From an uncultured Oscillospiraceae bacterium (GTDB lineage Bacteria; Bacillota; Clostridia; Oscillospirales; Acutalibacteraceae): 30,267 bases of DNA. The DNA is taken from the NCBI GenBank assembly GCA_900553255.1, contig USCI01000023.1, positions 1 to 30,267 on the forward strand, read 5' to 3'. The notes under the pieces were generated by a model. The model did not search any database. It was not told the origin of the DNA and saw nothing but the letters and a program-made list of their open reading frames with translations. Shown piece by piece: positions 7,808-15,242 of this stretch. The translations under genes were made by a program, and so were the position numbers. Each line of letters starts with the position of its first letter. The stretch's first letter is position 1.

Positions 7808-7839
7808 GTTTTACAAAACAAAAGGAAAGGACGACCGAC

Positions 7840-9252
7840 ATGAGCGAAAGCACGAACAATCCCCTGAATGACTTTCTGAACCAGGCGGAGGAGGAATCGG
7901 AGAACAGCCTGTTTGCCCCGATTTCTTTTCCCAGCCAGCCGGAACCGGCCGGAGCGGCTGTACCCGTCCCGCCGCCCGTTCCAGCACCGCAGGCGCCCGC
8001 CGCGGAAATGCCGGAAATCCCGGCGATCCCGCCGGTGCAGACGCCAACACAGGCTCAAACGCCTGCAACCACGCCAGCCCAGCAGAAGCCTACACCCGAT
8101 AAAACGGAGCCGCCGGCAGCGGTACAGCCGGACGACCCCTTTGCGGAAGCCTTAAAAAAGGCACAGGCGAAAAGCGAGGAGCGGCTGGCAGACAGCTTTG
8201 CCGGGAAAGACGCGGTGTTTGTCTACGGCAAGGCAAAAGATCCCATTTCCGACCGCGAGTGTACCTTTGAGGATTTGCGGGCCAGGTATGAGGCCGATTT
8301 TCCGGAGCTGTCCGACGCCAAAAAGGTGTCCTGGATCGTGCTCTATGGGAAAGTCACAAAAACCATACTCAACCCCGGATCGGACAAGGTGTACGACATC
8401 AAGGCGGAAATCGAGAAATCCAAGACATTCCTGGAAAACATCCGCAAGGCCAAGACCGACGCGGAGAAAGCCCCGGAATGCCATGTCAAACCGTCCATCC
8501 GTGCCCAGAGCAAGGGCGAAGCGTGTGGACTTCCAGCCTACAAAGCCTACTGCTCCACCGAGGAGGAAGCGGCGGCCTGCGATAAGCCGATCGTCATCCT
8601 CCCCTCCCGGGACGGCAGGCTCTACGAAAGGCGCAAAACCCCCGTGGGGACTTTTACGGCTCCGGCAGCTCGTCTGCCGGAGCTCCCCCTCCTGGAAGCG
8701 GGGTTCCAACCGGCGCTCCCCAAAATCCCCATGCATATCCTCATGTTTGTTCTCAATTTTTTCAAGCGGCTGTCCGAGCGGTATGAGGTAGAGGCGCTGG
8801 TTCACATCCTGTACGACACCATACACAGGAAATACACCCTGCGGGTGCCCAGGCAGGAACTAACGGCTGTCAGTGTCGATTCCGTTATGGAGGAGGACTA
8901 CCCGGACTATCTGATCCACGTCATGGACATCCATTCCCACAACACCATGCCGGCGAAGTTCTCGGATATTGACGACCGTGACGAAAAGGCAACGCGGCTG
9001 TATGCCGTGGCCGGACGCTTCGATCAGGTGTTTCCGGAGATTGCCGTCCGGGCCAGCTGCGGCGGGCGGTTCATCCCTCTGCGGCCGGAAGAAGTCTTTG
9101 AATCCGACTTCAAAGCCTATCCGTATCCGTCGATCTGGGAGGATCAGCTCACCCTCCCCGCATCGGAGCCGCTGCCGGCTCTGCCGTCCCGCACATCCCG
9201 CGTAACGGTGCGCCGGCACCGCCCATGGAGGAATCCGGATGAGATATTCTAA
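7840..9252 (+). CDS. PRTRC system protein A-like JAMM/JAB protease with Ubl-like N-terminal region
   Basis: The 470-residue protein has three parts. Residues 33-100 form a Pro/Ala-rich linker. Residues of about 123-195 follow a pattern (FVYG, DP, FEDLRARYEADFPELSDA) resembling PRTRC protein C, a prokaryotic ubiquitin-like family. The C-terminal part (about 260-415) is a JAB/MPN+ domain with a complete JAMM motif: a glutamate at about 316-318, H365-S-H367, seven residues, then S375 and D378, ending in GGRFIPL as in PRTRC protein A. JAMM proteins are zinc peptidases that remove or process ubiquitin-like proteins. The E1-like gene follows with a 14-base overlap. The Ubl assignment is weaker than the JAB one, and no exposed Gly-Gly end is visible after that region. 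Confidence 0.78.
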   Translation: MSESTNNPLNDFLNQAEEESENSLFAPISFPSQPEPAGAAVPVPPPVPAPQAPAAEMPEIPAIPPVQTPTQAQTPATTPAQQKPTPDKTEPPAAVQPDDPFAEALKKAQAKSEERLADSFAGKDAVFVYGKAKDPISDRECTFEDLRARYEADFPELSDAKKVSWIVLYGKVTKTILNPGSDKVYDIKAEIEKSKTFLENIRKAKTDAEKAPECHVKPSIRAQSKGEACGLPAYKAYCSTEEEAAACDKPIVILPSRDGRLYERRKTPVGTFTAPAARLPELPLLEAGFQPALPKIPMHILMFVLNFFKRLSERYEVEALVHILYDTIHRKYTLRVPRQELTAVSVDSVMEEDYPDYLIHVMDIHSHNTMPAKFSDIDDRDEKATRLYAVAGRFDQVFPEIAVRASCGGRFIPLRPEEVFESDFKAYPYPSIWEDQLTLPASEPLPALPSRTSRVTVRRHRPWRNPDEIF

Positions 9253-10000
9253 AACGGCCCCTGTCAAAATCGTGGTACTGGGCGCCGGCGGGACCGGCGG
9301 CTATGTCATCCCGCATCTGTATCGTCTGGGCTACGCTTCGGAGCATCCCACCCGGATCATCGTCTGCGACGGCGACGTGGTAGAACAAAAAAACCTGATA
9401 CGGCAGAACTTCGTGGAGCAGGATATCGGGCGGAACAAAGCGCAGGTGCTGGCCGAGCGGTATGCCGCCGCTTTCGGTATCGAGTGCGAGTACCGGCCGG
9501 AATTCATTGAAACGGAAGAGGAACTGGATGCCCTGACAGCGCCGGATCACTTGCCGTATCCTATGGAGCCGCAGCGGGTGATCCTGCTGGGCTGTGTGGA
9601 CAACAACAAGTCCCGGCAACTTTGCCACCGGGTTTTCCAGCAAAAGCGAAACCTCATCTACATCGACGCAGGCAACGGGGAGCACACCGGACAGGTGGTG
9701 TGCGGCGTCCGGCAGAGCGGCCGGACGCTCTACAAGCCGATATGCTCACTGTACCCGGATCTGCTGGAGGACGAGGACAAATTCCCGTCGGAGCTGTCCT
9801 GCGCCGAACGGGCGGTATCCGCCCCACAGTCGGTCACGGCCAACCTGACGGCCGCCACCGCGGTGGTGTCCTTCCTCTACGATCTGCTGATCGCCGGCGA
9901 CCTGAAAACCCGGTACGTGACCTTCTCCTCGAGGCTCATCAGCATGAGGGCTGAGGTTGTCAGACAACGGCCGAAGAAAACTACGGCGAAAGCTGCATAA
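9239..10000 (+). CDS. PRTRC-type ThiF/E1-like adenylyltransferase
   Basis: ThiF/E1-like enzymes adenylate the C-terminus of a ubiquitin-like protein and may then carry it as a thioester. Seen here are the nucleotide loop GAGGTGG (residues 15-21), the conserved acidic/arginine stretch DGDVVEQKNLIRQNF (44-58), CVDNNKSR (119-126), and a candidate catalytic cysteine in ELSCAER (C188). No CxxC zinc pair is obvious, unlike ThiF/MoeB. The 253-residue length matches PRTRC-associated ThiF proteins. The gene starts inside the end of the JAMM gene, with GGAGG seven bases before its ATG, so the two are translationally linked and probably act together. Confidence 0.88.
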   Translation: MRYSKTAPVKIVVLGAGGTGGYVIPHLYRLGYASEHPTRIIVCDGDVVEQKNLIRQNFVEQDIGRNKAQVLAERYAAAFGIECEYRPEFIETEEELDALTAPDHLPYPMEPQRVILLGCVDNNKSRQLCHRVFQQKRNLIYIDAGNGEHTGQVVCGVRQSGRTLYKPICSLYPDLLEDEDKFPSELSCAERAVSAPQSVTANLTAATAVVSFLYDLLIAGDLKTRYVTFSSRLISMRAEVVRQRPKKTTAKAA

Positions 10001-10022
10001 CAGAAGGGAGAAAACGATCCAT

Positions 10023-10097
10023 ATGGCTGCTCATCGTTCTATTCAAAAATGCTTCCAGCGCGGAGGCGTAATGCTCAACCAACGAACAACTGATTGA
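10023..10097 (+). CDS. Possible 24-codon peptide between the E1-like gene and the next gene
   Basis: An ATG frame of 24 codons lies in the 114-base gap after the E1-like gene, with GGGAG about 12 bases upstream. The spacing is poor and the product (MAAHRSIQKC at its start) resembles nothing I know. It may be chance. Confidence 0.2.
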   Translation: MAAHRSIQKCFQRGGVMLNQRTTD

Positions 10098-10114
10098 ACG
10101 GAAAGGAAACCGCC

Positions 10115-10348
10115 ATGTATGAAAAACGACTGACCTTTTCATGGAACAGACAGCCCTCTCATTTGAAGGGCAAACCGGCCTGCCTCTCTGTTTTCCAGGT
10201 TTCCGAACACCTCCCCGACGGAAGGGAATGGCTTATCTATCAGGATATCCGGCTTCAGGCAAACGACCTCGAACCGGATGTGTGTCACTTTTTTCATAAG
10301 CTCTCCTGCCAACCGGCGCAGCATCGCAGAGAAAAGGGGGCGGCTTAA
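10115..10348 (+). CDS. Small unknown protein
   Basis: This 77-residue protein is not recognised. It begins MYEKRLTFSWNRQPSHLKGK, contains a probable beta-strand stretch (ACLSVFQVSEHLPDGREWLIY), and ends with a charged tail. It has two cysteines and no membrane segment. ATG 10115 is chosen because AAAGGA lies eight bases before it. Its stop overlaps the start of the next gene (TAATG), so the two are translationally coupled. Its place directly after the E1-like gene makes a role with the conjugation set possible. It does not end in Gly-Gly, so it is not an obvious ubiquitin-like protein. Confidence 0.65.
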   Translation: MYEKRLTFSWNRQPSHLKGKPACLSVFQVSEHLPDGREWLIYQDIRLQANDLEPDVCHFFHKLSCQPAQHRREKGAA

Positions 10349-10773
10349 TGGAGCGCGGTTACTGGCTGCCGCCCCGCGCCAAACATCTGGCGGCCTATGC
10401 CGGGTTCTATATCGACAGCGAAACCGTCTATCAGGCAAATATGGACAGCGGCTGGAACCGGCTGCTGGACGGGCTTTGTCAAAAGCTCACCAACTATGAA
10501 TCATCCTTTCAGAAGCGATGCGCATGGACAAACAAGCAAGCTGGCCGAAACCGCTTTGTCATCCTGAAAAACGAGGAAGTGGAAATCATCGCCGAGGATG
10601 ACGACGAATACGTCGCCGTGTTTGTCATTATTCCAGAGGACTGCCGGAACCCGGAGGAAATCAAGCAGATTTTCCCGCGTTACGTTACCCTGCTGCGGAC
10701 GGCCTTGGCCGAGATGTACCCGGGCCATATTCTCAAAAGAATTAACTCCCAGCACGCCAAAGCGGTGGGATGA
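10348..10773 (+). CDS. Unknown protein of the conjugation-gene cluster
   Basis: A 141-residue protein I do not recognise. It starts MERGYWLPPRAKHLAAY, has a strand-rich middle with a very acidic turn (EIIAEDDDEYVAVFVI), and a helical end. No catalytic motif, signal peptide or membrane segment is visible. It follows the 77-residue gene with a one-base overlap and has a G-rich ribosome site (AAAAGGGGG). The radical SAM gene starts 19 bases after its stop. It should be a cytoplasmic alpha/beta protein expressed with the E1-like and JAMM proteins. Confidence 0.7.
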   Translation: MERGYWLPPRAKHLAAYAGFYIDSETVYQANMDSGWNRLLDGLCQKLTNYESSFQKRCAWTNKQAGRNRFVILKNEEVEIIAEDDDEYVAVFVIIPEDCRNPEEIKQIFPRYVTLLRTALAEMYPGHILKRINSQHAKAVG

Positions 10774-10792
10774 ATCGAGACGGAGGAATTGT

Positions 10793-11836
10793 ATGCTGAT
10801 AACGTTCAAACGGCTGATCCTGGAACTCACCCGCCAATGCAATATGCGCTGCGCACACTGTATGCGCGGCGAACCGGAGGACAAAACCATAGGCACCAGC
10901 ATTTTGGAACGCCTGTTCCGGGAGGTGCGCCATATCGAGCATCTGGGACTAACCGGCGGAGAACCGGCCCTTGTCCCGGAGCAGATTGAGTGGATCGTCC
11001 ATTTAGCCAAACGCTGGGGCTGCACCATCGGGCATTTCTTCTGCGCTACCAACGGCAAGGCGTATTCCCCTGCGTTTACAGAGGCCCTGGAAAAGCTGTA
11101 CCGCTATTGCATCCAGAAAGACCAATGCACCCTGTCCATCAGCTTCGACCAGTTTCATGAACCGGCTGATCCGAAGGCGGTGGAACAGTACAGCCGCCTT
11201 CCGTTTTATAAGCCGGTGAACGAACGCAGGACGCTTGCGCCAAACGAAATCCTGTCCGAAGGCCGAGCAAAAGAAAACGGCCTGGGACTCATGGCTTTGC
11301 CGGACCAGAGGTGGCTCTACGAGTATTCCCTTAAAGGCTTCCACATGGAGTGCGGAGACATCGTATATCTCAACACGGACGGCGATGTGCTGCTCAATCC
11401 GGATATCAGCTACCGAAACCAGAAAGGGAAACGGATCGGCAATATGCTCAATGAGAATCTGCCGCATATCCTGGTAACCCATCTCTATACGGTGAAGCTG
11501 GAACCGCAGAAGTATGCGTTTTCTCTGCACCTGCACGCAGATCCGGGGACAGTGGCTGACAAGGCCATCGATGACATCCGGTATTACCGGCAGGAACAGC
11601 AGGTCATGGCAGCGTATGCCAACGGTCCGCACAATATCCACATCACGCCGGTCCATCCGGCGTCTGCGGGTATCCCACCGGAACTGCTGCTGACTGCAGC
11701 AGAACTTCCCGATTTCCAGCAGGGAAACAACCGTCTGATCGGAACCAAAGTGACATACAGCCTGCCGGACGGTAAAACCGCGGGGGCGGTTACGCTGGAA
11801 GTGCTGTGCCATCCGCTGGAGGACGCCGATGAGTGA
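10793..11836 (+). CDS. Radical SAM protein
   Basis: Radical SAM enzymes use a 4Fe-4S cluster to make a 5'-deoxyadenosyl radical, often to modify peptides, RNA or cofactors. The cluster motif is CNMRCAHC (C16, C20, C23; CX3CX2C), and the SAM-binding LTGGEPAL follows about 30 residues later. The remaining 250 residues have no recognised SPASM cluster; only isolated cysteines (in FFCATNGK and MECGD) are seen. Length 347 residues. ATG 10793 follows GGAGG by six bases; upstream in-frame starts lie inside the previous gene and are rejected. It overlaps the methyltransferase gene by eight bases. Substrate unknown; modification of a component or target of the neighbouring pathway is a possibility only. 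Confidence 0.85.
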   Translation: MLITFKRLILELTRQCNMRCAHCMRGEPEDKTIGTSILERLFREVRHIEHLGLTGGEPALVPEQIEWIVHLAKRWGCTIGHFFCATNGKAYSPAFTEALEKLYRYCIQKDQCTLSISFDQFHEPADPKAVEQYSRLPFYKPVNERRTLAPNEILSEGRAKENGLGLMALPDQRWLYEYSLKGFHMECGDIVYLNTDGDVLLNPDISYRNQKGKRIGNMLNENLPHILVTHLYTVKLEPQKYAFSLHLHADPGTVADKAIDDIRYYRQEQQVMAAYANGPHNIHITPVHPASAGIPPELLLTAAELPDFQQGNNRLIGTKVTYSLPDGKTAGAVTLEVLCHPLEDADE

Positions 11837-13214
11837 GCCGGAAGTACACTATTACTGTCTGGAAGAACTGGCGGAATCCGCAAAAATCCTGCAAGCAATC
11901 CGCGAACAGCTTCCCGTTATCCACGCCCAGTATAGACAGCACCGGGGAACCGGGCAGCGGCAGGAGATAGATGCATTGGTGGATATGCAGGCAGCGGTGA
12001 GACGGCTTTGGGGAGAATTTCCCAGCCTGATCCAGCGCCTGTGCGAATACGGCGATGATGAGCTGCTGAAGACAGCCAGAAAGCTGTACGAAGCCCTCAA
12101 ACGCTATGACTATCTCGGCGCATCCGATCTGACGCCGCTCTGCCGGGCGCTGGAAGCCTTCGAGCAGATGCTCCCCACGCCAGGCCGGAACATCAACGCT
12201 GCTACTTTGGGCAGACTCATGAACCGGGTGCGCATGGGATACCAGCCCACCGACCCGGCTCATGTGGATCTGCTGCGCCGGGCGGTGACATTCCCGACGG
12301 AACCGGTCAACCTGCTCGATCCCTGCTGCGGGGAAGGCGAGGCGCTCGCCCGCTTTGCGGACGGCGCCAACGCCGTGACCTACGGCATCGAAATCGACGA
12401 GCTGCGGGGTGAAATGGCGCAGAGGTGTCTGAACCGCGTCGGCTTCGGCAGCTTCTTTTTCTCTCGGGTGAGTCCCGGTGCGTTTCAGGGGCTTTTTCTC
12501 AATCCTCCATACCTGTCGGTTCGCACCGAATACGGCAGTCGGCGGCTTGAAAAGAGCTTCCTCGCCGATGGGCTGCGGCTGCTGCAAAACGGCGGACTGC
12601 TTGTCTACATCATTCCCTACTACCGGGCAACGCCCGACATCTGCCGGGTGCTGTGTGAAAACCTCAATGATCTGCGGGTACACCGCTTTATGGGGCAGGA
12701 GTTCAGGCAATTCCGCCAGGTGGTGTTCCTCGGAACCAAAATCCCCCGCCGGGAAGCCTCCGGAATGGCAGAACGCCTGTTTACCTACCTGCTCTCCCCG
12801 CAAAACATACCGGAGCTGGATCAGCTTCCGGAAAGCGCCTATGTCATTCCGCCGGCGGCTAAGCCGGTGGAACAGTTCAAAGGCGATCAATTCAATGTCG
12901 CCGAACTGGCCGAACAGCTCAAGCGATCCAAAACCCTCGACTGCCTGTTTGAAAACCGTACTCTCGACAATCGGGAACGGCGGCCGCTTCTGCCGATGAA
13001 CCTGTCTCAAATCGGTCTGATCGGAGCCAGCGGTCTGATGAACGGGTTGGTGGAATGTGATACCCCACACGTTATCAAAGGGCGCATCGTCAAAGAAAAG
13101 AAAACCCATATCGGCATTCCGGACGAATCCGGAAAAGCGGAAATACGGCAGGTCACGTCCAACAAGCTGATCTTCAACGTATTGACGCCCACCGGTCATC
13201 ATTCGCTCGGGTAA
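11829..13214 (+). CDS. SAM-dependent DNA adenine methyltransferase-like protein (NPPY type, DUF6094-like)
   Basis: The 461-residue protein has a helical N-terminal region (1-120) and a Rossmann-type methyltransferase core. Motif I is LDPCCGEGEAL (D164-G170) and motif IV is NPPYLSV (N225-Y228), typical of N6-adenine or glutamine methylation. The size and arrangement resemble DUF6094 proteins of mobile elements. No restriction endonuclease is nearby, so it is probably a solitary methyltransferase that protects or marks the element's DNA, or an inactive relative used for binding. It overlaps the radical SAM gene by eight bases. The last 130 residues may be a target-recognition region. Confidence 0.8.
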   Translation: MSEPEVHYYCLEELAESAKILQAIREQLPVIHAQYRQHRGTGQRQEIDALVDMQAAVRRLWGEFPSLIQRLCEYGDDELLKTARKLYEALKRYDYLGASDLTPLCRALEAFEQMLPTPGRNINAATLGRLMNRVRMGYQPTDPAHVDLLRRAVTFPTEPVNLLDPCCGEGEALARFADGANAVTYGIEIDELRGEMAQRCLNRVGFGSFFFSRVSPGAFQGLFLNPPYLSVRTEYGSRRLEKSFLADGLRLLQNGGLLVYIIPYYRATPDICRVLCENLNDLRVHRFMGQEFRQFRQVVFLGTKIPRREASGMAERLFTYLLSPQNIPELDQLPESAYVIPPAAKPVEQFKGDQFNVAELAEQLKRSKTLDCLFENRTLDNRERRPLLPMNLSQIGLIGASGLMNGLVECDTPHVIKGRIVKEKKTHIGIPDESGKAEIRQVTSNKLIFNVLTPTGHHSLG

Positions 13215-13240
13215 CTATGAACAGAAAAGAGGATTCCATT

Positions 13241-13786
13241 ATGTATCAACAACCCCATTTAACGGCTGAAGAATCTGCTTTTGCTGCGGAACATCACCAG
13301 CTTATCTACACCTATCTGAACCAAAACCATCTACCGGAAGAGGAGTTTTACGATGTGGTGGTCTTCGGATACCTGAATGGAGTGCGCAAGCACTTCCGGC
13401 GGGAGGATCTGCAGGATTATGCGTTTGCCACGCTGGCCTGGCGGGCGATGGACACCTGCTTTGCCAATTACGTTCGTGCCAAACATCGTCCCAAACGAAA
13501 AGCCACGGTACTCAGTCTGCAAGCACACGCGGGCAGCGGGTACCGGCTGGAGGAAACCATTGCCGATGCGAAGGACACGGCGGAAGAAGCTATCCAATCA
13601 CTTGCGCTGGAGGATACTCTAAAAGGCTTTGAAAGAAGCGACAGGGAAATCATTCGTCTGCTGTACGAGGGATATCCCGGAAAGGATATCATCCAGGCGC
13701 TCGGCATCACCGCCAGGGAACTGAGCGAACATCTGGCGCAAATCCAGGAAAAAATCCAGAAGGCGCCGGCTCTACAGGCAGCCTAA
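13241..13786 (+). CDS. Sigma-70-like regulator
   Basis: This 181-residue protein resembles a small sigma factor. Residues of about 40-90 (RREDLQDYAFATLAWRAMD and the basic stretch RAKHRPKRKA) look like region 2, and the C-terminal 60 residues (RSDREIIRLLYEGYPGKDII, ITARELSEHLAQIQEKI) look like region 4 with a helix-turn-helix. It could direct RNA polymerase to promoters of the element, or be a phage-type late regulator. ATG 13241 follows AAAGAGG by eight bases; another in-frame ATG at 13217 has no clear site. It starts 26 bases after the methyltransferase stop. Which promoters it reads is unknown. Confidence 0.65.
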   Translation: MYQQPHLTAEESAFAAEHHQLIYTYLNQNHLPEEEFYDVVVFGYLNGVRKHFRREDLQDYAFATLAWRAMDTCFANYVRAKHRPKRKATVLSLQAHAGSGYRLEETIADAKDTAEEAIQSLALEDTLKGFERSDREIIRLLYEGYPGKDIIQALGITARELSEHLAQIQEKIQKAPALQAA

Positions 13787-13814
13787 TCCAACGACAGAAA
13801 GGGTTATCAGCTTT

Positions 13815-14315
13815 ATGGTTCGAATTCGCTATCTGTTCGTCAGAATCCGCCTCCGTCTGGCAGGACAACGGGCTCTGGCAGCCAAAGACCGTCTGACAGC
13901 CGCAGTTCAGGACAGCCACGACACCACTCAACTGCTGGACAGGCGTTACAGGCAGTTCCTCTCCCTGGCCACAAAGCGGGAAAAAATGGCCGTTGAGTGT
14001 AAACGGCTGCTCCGCCTGCGGAATAAAAGTAACTGCCCGATCCTTCGTATCCGGCTCGAAACAGGAGAAACCCACATTTCTCCGCAGGCTGAACAGGTGC
14101 TGACCGCCTTTGACCGTACGGTGTTCCTGGCGCGTCATCAATACGGCGACTGGGGTGACCTCCCACCCAGCGACTGGTGGTACAACAATATGGCCGCTCA
14201 GTCCGGGGAAGGGATAATCTGTTCCCGGTATGCCTGTCAGGACAACCGTTATGTCCGAATCGAAACCGATATGACAAAAAAACAAACGAGAATAGTACTG
14301 GAGGACATACCATGA
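13815..14315 (+). CDS. Unknown protein with plasmid/phage-type DWGDL domain
   Basis: The N-terminal 60 residues are basic and helical. The C-terminal 80 residues contain HQYGDWGDLPPSDWWYNN, then GEGIICSRYA and a terminal strand pair RIETDMTKKQTRIVLEDIP. This recalls a small domain common in plasmid and phage proteins, sometimes annotated as a type I restriction M-like subunit, whose function I do not know. No catalytic residues are evident. Length 166 residues. The next gene starts within the stop codon (ATGA overlap), so the two are coupled. Confidence 0.65.
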   Translation: MVRIRYLFVRIRLRLAGQRALAAKDRLTAAVQDSHDTTQLLDRRYRQFLSLATKREKMAVECKRLLRLRNKSNCPILRIRLETGETHISPQAEQVLTAFDRTVFLARHQYGDWGDLPPSDWWYNNMAAQSGEGIICSRYACQDNRYVRIETDMTKKQTRIVLEDIP

Positions 14316-14647
14316 AACCAACGCTCAATGCTTCCCTCCTCATCCGTAATCTGCGGGACACGGAGGATCAGTCGGCACAGTCTGCCAGACTGCCTGTCTG
14401 TTTGGCCGATGCGGGGGACGGCGTAAGCTATCTGTTTATCAACCTGCTTTCCCCGTTAATGGACGGCCGGGAGGTTCATTCCACGCAGCTCGATATGCAG
14501 CGGTTTACTTTGGAGGATATCCAAGCCCTTTATGACTTCTGGGGAAATAAACCGGACGCCCTGTTCCCGACCCGCAGAAAGCTGCGAAAGTTTTACCAGA
14601 CCCTGACCGACACACTACCGAAGAATGCATCCATTGCTTTTCTGTAA
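14312..14647 (+). CDS. Small unknown protein
   Basis: A 111-residue protein not recognised. It reads MKPTLNASLLIRNLRDTEDQ at the start, has a mixed strand/helix middle and a basic helical end (FPTRRKLRKFYQTLTDTLPK). No membrane segment or cysteine pair. CTGGAGG stands about eight bases before ATG 14312, which overlaps the previous stop; longer frames starting upstream lie inside the previous gene. It belongs to the block of small genes between the sigma-like and E2-like genes. Confidence 0.65.
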   Translation: MKPTLNASLLIRNLRDTEDQSAQSARLPVCLADAGDGVSYLFINLLSPLMDGREVHSTQLDMQRFTLEDIQALYDFWGNKPDALFPTRRKLRKFYQTLTDTLPKNASIAFL

Positions 14648-14657
14648 GAGGTGGCCT

Positions 14658-15242
14658 ATGTTTGAAGAAGTAGTTATTAACCCGGATTACACTCTCGGCG
14701 TTTTGTCTATCGAAAAGCTCCTGCACGACCATTTGGGGGCGGTCATGGGAACACCAATCGATGAAGATTATCTGTATGAATGTATGTACGAAGCCATCTC
14801 GGAAATTGCCCAGGATGTGGAGTGTGGATATAACGACGACTGGGCAATGAACATCTTCCATATCGTTTTCCCCTCCATGCGGTCGTTCTATGACCTCTGC
14901 CGGGAACACAGCCGGCGTCACCGGGTCAGCTTCAAGCGCAATCCCTATGTCAGAGCCGCTGCCCAAGCAGTAAATGAGCATATGGAGAACATCGACGATT
15001 ACGATGTAAACTGGCGGCTGTGCACCCCCAAAAAGGAATATCCGAAAAAGCGCTGCGAGCTGGTTGTGTATACCGGTATGGAATTCTATCAGCCGGTAGA
15101 GCTGGTGGAAAGCCTGTGCGAAATCCGGGAGTTTTACATCGAGGCGGAGAAAAAGCTGCGTCTGGAATTGCATGGCTCGAAACCCGAAGATACACCGGCG
15201 CCGCTTCTGCTTCCGGCTGTACCCGAAAGGAGAGCGGCATAA
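14658..15242 (+). CDS. Unknown acidic protein upstream of the E2-like gene
   Basis: A 194-residue protein without motifs I know. It begins MFEEVVINPDYTLGVLSIEK, is rich in acidic and aromatic residues through its middle (YLYECMYEAISEIAQDVECG), and has a proline-rich end (PEDTPAPLLLPAVP). It is probably cytoplasmic and mostly helical. ATG 14658 follows AAGAGGTGG closely; an in-frame ATG at 14625 is inside the previous gene. Its last base is the first base of the E2-like start codon (TAATG), so the two proteins are made together and may interact. Confidence 0.65.
   Translation: MFEEVVINPDYTLGVLSIEKLLHDHLGAVMGTPIDEDYLYECMYEAISEIAQDVECGYNDDWAMNIFHIVFPSMRSFYDLCREHSRRHRVSFKRNPYVRAAAQAVNEHMENIDDYDVNWRLCTPKKEYPKKRCELVVYTGMEFYQPVELVESLCEIREFYIEAEKKLRLELHGSKPEDTPAPLLLPAVPERRAA

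Larger units (their letters stand above)
7603..7839 (+). promoter_or_regulatory. Long structured leader with two tandem terminators
   Basis: With the promoter before it, this leader fills the largest gene-free interval of the window (7443-7839). It contains a 12-base direct repeat differing at one base (7610-7621 and 7641-7652, GGTTTGAG core), a small GGCTT/AAGCC hairpin at 7624-7639, and the two terminators listed separately. An 8-codon frame (7621-7647) begins with ATG after a poorly spaced GAGG and ends just before the first terminator. AAGGAAAGG precedes the ATG at 7840. I recognise no known riboswitch or T-box. Confidence 0.6.

Noticed and set aside
7603..7839. Known riboswitch or T-box in the leader
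   Set aside because: I see no T-box motif or conserved riboswitch core; only terminators, a repeat and a small hairpin.
10094..10114. Upstream TTG start for the small gene at 10115
   Set aside because: ATG 10115 has AAAGGA at correct distance and TTG 10094 has not.
11790..13202. Long open frame of about 470 codons on the minus strand opposite the methyltransferase gene
   Set aside because: It mirrors the real plus-strand gene, has no recognisable motif or ribosome site, and long antisense frames are common in GC-rich coding DNA.
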